Assembly (NCBI RefSeq): GCF_040026395.1
Contig: NZ_CP157278.1
Location: forward strand, 1,922,001-1,986,000
Direction: 5' to 3'
Source of the DNA: Pedobacter lusitanus
GTDB lineage: Bacteria; Bacteroidota; Bacteroidia; Sphingobacteriales; Sphingobacteriaceae
Length of the DNA: 64,000 nucleotides
This document shows, in pieces, positions 60,415 through 64,000 of the stretch (position 1 is its first letter; every line of letters begins with the position of its first letter). The translations under genes and the position numbers were made by a program. Under the pieces are notes generated by a model, which searched no databases, was not told the origin of the DNA, and saw only the letters and a list, made by a program, of their open reading frames with translations.

Positions 60415-60672
60415 ATGGCAAAGAAAAATTTAGGGGATATAGAGGATAACAATAAAAATCTGGGAGGGGTATCTGCGCTGTTTAATTCTCCATTAAAAGA
60501 TACGCATGCAAAAGATGCGAAACAGGAGATTTTACCTGAAGAAGAAATCGTGACCTACCCTTTAAGGCTTAAGAAAAGCTCTTTAAAAGCATTAAAAATA
60601 TTGGGCGCACAGCAGGGAATTACCGTCAGAGATCTGATTCTGACTGTCATAGAAAGAGAATACGAGGTATAG
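60415..60672 (+). CDS. Small ParA-associated protein, RHH-like C-terminus
   Basis: An 85-residue protein, 4 bp after parA. The first half is charged and likely disordered (KKNLGDIEDNNKNLGGVSALFNSPLK); the second half, TYPLRLKKSSLKALKILGAQQGITVRDLILTVIEREYEV, has the strand-helix-helix pattern of a ribbon-helix-helix DNA-binding unit, with YPLRL as the strand. ParG-like proteins have the same layout: a flexible N-terminal tail to stimulate ParA and a C-terminal RHH dimer. This fits the ParA partner role. Similarity is structural rather than sequence-based, so the assignment is tentative. Confidence 0.65.
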   Translation: MAKKNLGDIEDNNKNLGGVSALFNSPLKDTHAKDAKQEILPEEEIVTYPLRLKKSSLKALKILGAQQGITVRDLILTVIEREYEV

Positions 60673-60709
60673 CCCCGGTCATACCATTATTAGAGTCAGA
60701 GGTTTGATG

Positions 60710-60747
60710 CTGATCAGGACTATTTTTACGGGAATAGTTCTGATCAG
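60710..60747. terminator. Terminator between the small RHH-like gene and the convergent kinase
   Basis: CTGATCAGGACTATT (60710-60724) and AATAGTTCTGATCAG (60733-60747) form a 15-bp stem with one mismatch and an 8-nt loop. The right arm covers the stop codon of the hybrid kinase. Confidence 0.7.
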
Positions 60748-63095
60748 GATCTCCAGGAAAGATACTGTGCTATTTTTGTATAGAGCTCTGTCGGGTTAAA
60801 GGGCTTGGAAATATAATCGTTCATCCCTGCGTCCAGGACTTTTCTGTTGATCTCTGCCAGCACAGATGCTGTCAGTGCAATAATGGGTAATTCTTTAAAT
60901 CTTTTCCCGGGCAGATCCCTGATTGCCCTGCTGGCTGCATAACCATCCATTCTGGGCATCTGTAAATCCATTAAAACCAGGTCGTATTCATTTTCTGTTA
61001 CTTTTTCAAGTGCTTCAATTCCATCGGCAGCATAATCAATATCCAGATCCCATCTTCTCATAAATTTGCTGGCCACTATAGTATTGATCTCATTGTCTTC
61101 CACGAGCAATACCTTGTATCCTCCAAGACTGGCAAAAACATGGGCAGGCATCGCATTTACAGACCCTTCTTTTTTATTCTCTTTCCTGAACTTCAGATCG
61201 AAATAGAAACTGGAACCTTTACCCAGGGTACTTTGTAAACTAATTTCGCTGCCCTGTAACTCCACCAGTCTTTTGGTGATGGCCAGCCCCAGTCCTGTTC
61301 CGCCAAAACGCCTCGAGGTATCGGGAGCTGCCTGCGTAAAACTCTCAAAGATATACTCTTTCAAATCAGGATCGATTCCAATGCCAGTATCTGTAACCAT
61401 GAAGTTAACCTCAACGGTATCTCCTTCTATTTTCTTCAATGACAGATCTACCACGACAGAGCCTTCATTGGTAAATTTCAAAGCATTGCTCACCAGGTTA
61501 TTCAGAATTTGTGTTAACCTAACCGGATCTCCTACCAGAACTGAAGGAAGTTCTGAGTCTATTTTCACCTTAAAAATAAGACCTTTTCCTTCTGCCTGTA
61601 AGTTATGAGCTTGTTTGATACGGTTGACAAGCTCTATGAGGTTAAATTCTATATCTTCAAATACTATCTTTCCCAGTTCAATTTTACTATAATCGAGTAT
61701 ATCATTGATCAGCGATAATAAACTTTCACTGGAGAACTTCAGGATGTTTAAGTTTTCAAGCTGTTCAGGTTTAGGATCTTCCTGCAGCAATAAATGAGTC
61801 ATACCGATTACTGCATTCATGGGTGTTCTGATTTCATGACTCATATTAGAAAGAAACTGCTGTTTGGCCATAGCAGCATCTTCTGCTATTTCTTTTGCTT
61901 TCAACAATTCTATTTCAGCTAATTTACGATCAGAAATATCGAGTACCGCGCCCATCACTTTCACCGTTTTACCATCTTTTACGATAGGAATACCTATACT
62001 CCTGAGCCATTTATCTTCCCTCGCTGCTCTAAGCTCCAGGTTATAGGATTTCTGAAATTTAATGGCATTTCTTATTCCCTCTTTTATAGCCTCTGCATCA
62101 ACTTCCCGATAAAAAGAAACTGCCTTTTCCAGCGTAGTTATCTCATCCGGAACACCGGATAACAATTTCAGAAATCTTGTTCTGTAAACAGCTCCTGTAC
62201 TCACTTCATATTCCCATCCGCCTGCTTTACTAATGCGCTGACTGGTATCCAGCAGATCTACGGTCCGTTCTAATTCATCCTGTGCCTTTCTGAGTTCTTC
62301 CTCAGCCATTTCCTGCTGAGTGATATCGAGTGCAAAACCAATCAGACAACTCTCCTGTTCAGGACTTGGAAAGAAATTATTCTGATAAACCAGTTTCCGG
62401 CCGTCTACCTCAAAAGTGGAAATGAACTGTCCGTGTTTGCCGCATAACCCATTGCACAGCATGTCCGCAGCTGAAGAAAAAACTTCAATAGAGTTTTGTC
62501 CTACCAGCCCATTATCCTGCAAACCCAGGGCCTTTAAGCCTGAGCCAATGGACCTGGTAAATATTCCTGCAGCATCGGTCTCATAAATAATAACAGGAAG
62601 ATTTTCCAGTACTCCATTTAAAAGCCTGCTTTTTTCTTCAAATTCTTTTTGTAATTGTACCCTTTCTGAAATATCCTGACAGAATACGGTCATCCCGTTT
62701 ACCAGACCTTCTTTATCATACATTGGATTACAGATCATACTGAATGAGGCTCTGTATAATTCAGGGTCACCAAATTCTTCAATCAGCTCGACAGTCTCTC
62801 CGGTCATGACTCTCCGGAATATTTCTGCTGTCTTTTCTCCGTCCATCCCTCCGTTCAGCTTTGCAATCTCCAGATAATTATCACCTATCTTAAGATCCAC
62901 CCCTCTGCCCATCTTAACGGTTTGCTGATGGGATTGATTAAAAGCGATATAATTAAAGTTTTTATCGAAAGCAAAAATACTGGCACTGGTGCTTTCCAGA
63001 ACAGTTTGCAGAATAGCAATCTCTCCCAAAAGCATTTCCCGGTCTTTATTGCCGTCTCCGGTATTCACCTGATTAATTCCTTTTAGATACTCCAT
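60744..63095 (-). CDS. PAS-domain hybrid sensor histidine kinase
   Basis: A cytosolic signalling protein of 783 residues; the ATG at 63095 is preferred to the TTG at 63110. Three PAS-type segments are visible at residues about 25-145, 155-265 and 280-390 (for example the SERVQLQKEFEEKS and ALDITQQEMAEEEL linkers). The kinase core has FLSNMSHEIRTPMNAVIGMTHLL (His420), NNLVSNALKFTNEGSVVVD, GIGIDPDLKEYIFESF and GGTGLGLAITKRLVE. The receiver has VLLVEDNEINTIVASKF, YDLVLMDLQMPRMDG (Asp710) and the Lys in MNDYISKPFNPTELY. There is no output domain, so phosphate must go to another protein. No membrane segment is seen. Confidence 0.93.
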   Translation of the reverse strand: MEYLKGINQVNTGDGNKDREMLLGEIAILQTVLESTSASIFAFDKNFNYIAFNQSHQQTVKMGRGVDLKIGDNYLEIAKLNGGMDGEKTAEIFRRVMTGETVELIEEFGDPELYRASFSMICNPMYDKEGLVNGMTVFCQDISERVQLQKEFEEKSRLLNGVLENLPVIIYETDAAGIFTRSIGSGLKALGLQDNGLVGQNSIEVFSSAADMLCNGLCGKHGQFISTFEVDGRKLVYQNNFFPSPEQESCLIGFALDITQQEMAEEELRKAQDELERTVDLLDTSQRISKAGGWEYEVSTGAVYRTRFLKLLSGVPDEITTLEKAVSFYREVDAEAIKEGIRNAIKFQKSYNLELRAAREDKWLRSIGIPIVKDGKTVKVMGAVLDISDRKLAEIELLKAKEIAEDAAMAKQQFLSNMSHEIRTPMNAVIGMTHLLLQEDPKPEQLENLNILKFSSESLLSLINDILDYSKIELGKIVFEDIEFNLIELVNRIKQAHNLQAEGKGLIFKVKIDSELPSVLVGDPVRLTQILNNLVSNALKFTNEGSVVVDLSLKKIEGDTVEVNFMVTDTGIGIDPDLKEYIFESFTQAAPDTSRRFGGTGLGLAITKRLVELQGSEISLQSTLGKGSSFYFDLKFRKENKKEGSVNAMPAHVFASLGGYKVLLVEDNEINTIVASKFMRRWDLDIDYAADGIEALEKVTENEYDLVLMDLQMPRMDGYAASRAIRDLPGKRFKELPIIALTASVLAEINRKVLDAGMNDYISKPFNPTELYTKIAQYLSWRS

Positions 63096-63177
63096 GTATA
63101 TTGATAACAAAATTTCAGCTAATTCGTTTTCTTAACAATTTATAAGCCAAAATCTTAGCAGATTCAACAAATCATTT

Positions 63178-64000
63178 TTACAGTTTTGAGCAATGCGAAT
63201 TCAGTAACAAAATCCTCCTGATCTCTTCAGCAATCAGACCTGATTCCTGAACCTGTATAATATGACCACTCTTTGTAGCCTTCACCAGACGGTTATTGGT
63301 TGATAAGCCAAGCAGATCCGAATGTAATTCCTCTGCCAGCTCCTGATATTCCTGCTGCAAGGCTGCATCTTTAATATGAGCATATCTGACCGGAGAAATA
63401 CCAGTAATCACTGTTAGGGGAATATGACCAAAAGAAGTGTATTTCCCGGCATCCTGAAAATTCAGGGTATCGTTGGCTGCTTCCAGAAAAACAGTTCGAT
63501 AGGATTTGTAAAAAAAATCCTTAAAAATCCGGTGAAACCGGTGATTAACCGGGATCTCTGCAGAGAAAGGAATAAAAGTAAACAGTAGTCTGAATATCCC
63601 GGTTTCCATCATTATTTTTATTAACCCCAATGGAAGGGTACCATTCGCTTTTTTGAGTTTAGCTGACGATCTTTTCAGCTGCATCGGGTGTGAAGCATCT
63701 ACAAGAACAATACCTGCCATATCCTGCAGATGACTGGCAATAAAAGGGCGGATATAAATCCCGGCTATAGAATGTCCGACAATAATATAGGGCTTTGGAC
63801 AATGAGTGAGCTCAGCAAGCTGAGTGAGTTCATTTGCAATGGATTCATTCGTTTTTACAAAATCTCCGGCCTCACTCAAAAACATCCCGCTTCTGTCATA
63901 GGATAAAGTCACTGCATCTTTGGCAATTTCATCCTGAACCTCTTTCCAGATCATATGATCACTGGCCAGTCCGGACTCAAAAATCACAGTACAGTTACCT
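63178..64000 (-). CDS. Alpha/beta-fold hydrolase, 5' end cut by the window
   Basis: An alpha/beta hydrolase of at least 270 residues on the minus strand; the frame is still open at the window end, reading GNCTVIFESGLASDHMIW, so the GTG at 63987 is probably internal. Catalytic-type elements are the nucleophile elbow YIIVGHSIAGIYIRPF (Gly-x-Ser-x-Gly with Ser in GHSIAG), ADMAGIVLVDASHP and the end ATKSGHIIQVQESGLI, with the catalytic-type His. The acid is probably an Asp in the loop before it. Substrate unknown (esterase, lipase or similar). Confidence 0.82.
   Translation of the reverse strand, partial: GNCTVIFESGLASDHMIWKEVQDEIAKDAVTLSYDRSGMFLSEAGDFVKTNESIANELTQLAELTHCPKPYIIVGHSIAGIYIRPFIASHLQDMAGIVLVDASHPMQLKRSSAKLKKANGTLPLGLIKIMMETGIFRLLFTFIPFSAEIPVNHRFHRIFKDFFYKSYRTVFLEAANDTLNFQDAGKYTSFGHIPLTVITGISPVRYAHIKDAALQQEYQELAEELHSDLLGLSTNNRLVKATKSGHIIQVQESGLIAEEIRRILLLNSHCSKL

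Noticed and set aside
1..64000. tRNA, rRNA, prophage or integrated plasmid structures
   Set aside because: No cloverleaf or rRNA-like segment, integrase, transposase, replication or conjugation gene was seen.

Overview
The window looks like a chromosomal segment of a Bacteroidota bacterium, most likely Sphingobacteriaceae (Pedobacter-like). The reasons are three SusC/SusD outer-membrane pairs, a hybrid two-component regulator of the polysaccharide-utilisation type, promoter elements of the TAnnTTTG kind, few strong ribosome binding sites, and an enzyme set (chondroitinase-AC-like PL8 lyase, GH88) typical of soil Pedobacter. No rRNA, tRNA, insertion sequence, prophage or CRISPR array was recognised.

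Layout. 1-5.9 kb: surface-glycan (heptose) genes, with two GT9 heptosyltransferase-like enzymes, GmhB, a GT4-GmhA fusion, another glycosyltransferase and a very acidic small protein. 5.9-10.7 kb: housekeeping and accessory genes (FKBP lipoprotein, two GNATs, a MocR regulator, a TauE/SafE permease). 10.8-16.6 kb: a SusC/SusD pair followed by DoxX and a siderophore-interacting-type flavoreductase. 16.6-40.1 kb: a large locus for a uronate-containing polysaccharide. It has surface uptake (SusC/SusD), secreted depolymerases (PL8, GH16, GH88, DUF2264, an alginate-lyase-family protein), an HTCS sensor, and an operon for a full route from unsaturated uronate to pyruvate (KduI, SDR, KdgK, Eda, MFS transporter), with a LacI regulator. 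No sulfatase is present, so an unsulfated acidic glycan is the more likely substrate. 40.2-53.4 kb: small secreted protein, MiaE, a glycosyltransferase, DoxX, a third SusC/SusD pair, a DUF6268-like protein, two SDRs with a TetR regulator whose probable operators can be seen, and an amino-acid permease.

53.5-58.4 kb holds the most unusual part. A 69-residue class-I-lanthipeptide-like precursor without any cysteine is directly followed by a LytS-type sensor kinase that starts one base after the precursor stop, and then by a full-length LanB-type dehydratase. No LanC cyclase, no dedicated exporter and no partner response regulator lie in the window. Just upstream is an inverted array of degenerate 11-bp repeats. 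The predicted product is a dehydrated but non-lanthionine peptide, or one whose cyclisation depends on genes elsewhere.

58.5-64 kb: EamA transporter, a ParA plus small ribbon-helix-helix-like partition module with a perfect 15-bp inverted repeat upstream, a PAS-rich hybrid histidine kinase, and an alpha/beta hydrolase cut by the window end. Functions are read from motifs and recalled family knowledge; no database search was run.
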